Positions 33,214 through 33,315 of a stretch of DNA of 33,315 nucleotides are shown one piece after another (the stretch's first letter is position 1; each line of letters begins with the position of its first letter). The notes beneath the pieces are model-generated. The model saw nothing but the letters and a program-made list of their open reading frames with translations. It was not told the DNA's origin and made no database searches. The stretch is taken from positions 1-33,315 of the forward strand of contig NZ_JACJSJ010000095.1 in assembly GCF_014698115.1 (NCBI RefSeq), written 5' to 3'. This DNA comes from Nostoc sp. FACHB-973 (GTDB taxonomy: Bacteria > Cyanobacteriota > Cyanobacteriia > Cyanobacteriales > Nostocaceae). Position numbers and translations under genes: made by a program.

Positions 33214-33315
33214 GCAGAAAAATTTATAGGTATGTAACGAAAATTTAACCAGAGCAATTAAAGTTAAATTTTACACGCTGAGTACTGTAGTTACCTTTCT
33301 GTCCCCTAGCTTTAA

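Overview
This window looks like chromosomal DNA from a filamentous cyanobacterium of the Nostocales (Nostoc/Anabaena/Calothrix-like). The evidence is the many HIP1-type GCGATCGC sites, heptamer repeats of the GGGGAGT type, a CrtR-type carotenoid hydroxylase, cyanobacterial glycogen synthase, a KaiB-domain protein and several gene families confined mostly to cyanobacteria (DUF1822, CHAT-CHASE2, DUF4351 with QGVQ repeats). Identification is from reading alone; no database search was run.

Layout. (1) 1-8.3 kb: lipid/carotenoid and housekeeping genes separated by repeat-rich spacers. There is a diacylglycerol-kinase-like gene, a 5'-truncated carotenoid oxygenase relic, a sterol-desaturase-type hydroxylase, crtR, an LprI-like secreted protein, a coiled-coil protein and hemC. 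(2) 8.4-9.9 kb: glgA with a strong terminator. (3) 9,952-11,965: a CRISPR array of 28 repeats that look identical and 27 spacers, with no cas gene in the window. Its probable leader is on the right, so it would be transcribed leftward. (4) 12.2-14.5 kb: a KaiB-fold fusion protein and a PilT-type ATPase, both on the minus strand. (5) 15.2-17.0 kb: a small membrane protein with two near-identical downstream terminators, then a UDP-GlcNAc 2-epimerase gene. (6) 17.1-19.8 kb: a tightly coupled pair, a sigma-factor-like protein and a DUF1822 protein. (7) 19.9-22.3 kb: a decaying accessory patch with a DUF4351 protein, a HicB-like protein carrying an in-frame palindromic insertion, a 20-bp tandem-repeat block, and an AbrB-type antitoxin whose VapC-like toxin is cut to 16 codons. 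(8) 22.4-33.1 kb: a six-gene plus-strand run rich in CHAT (caspase-like) proteins.

The most interesting part is regions 6-8. Two TPR-CHAT proteins carry signal peptides and an intact His/Cys dyad. A third CHAT protein keeps the fold but has lost both catalytic residues and the TPR array. A fourth CHAT domain sits N-terminal to a membrane-anchored CHASE2 sensor domain, so it is predicted to lie in the cytoplasm. Small secreted proteins (DUF928-like and TPR) lie between them. Together with the sigma-like/DUF1822 pair upstream, this could be a membrane-spanning protease signalling or self/defence system with a built-in pseudoenzyme. That role is inference.
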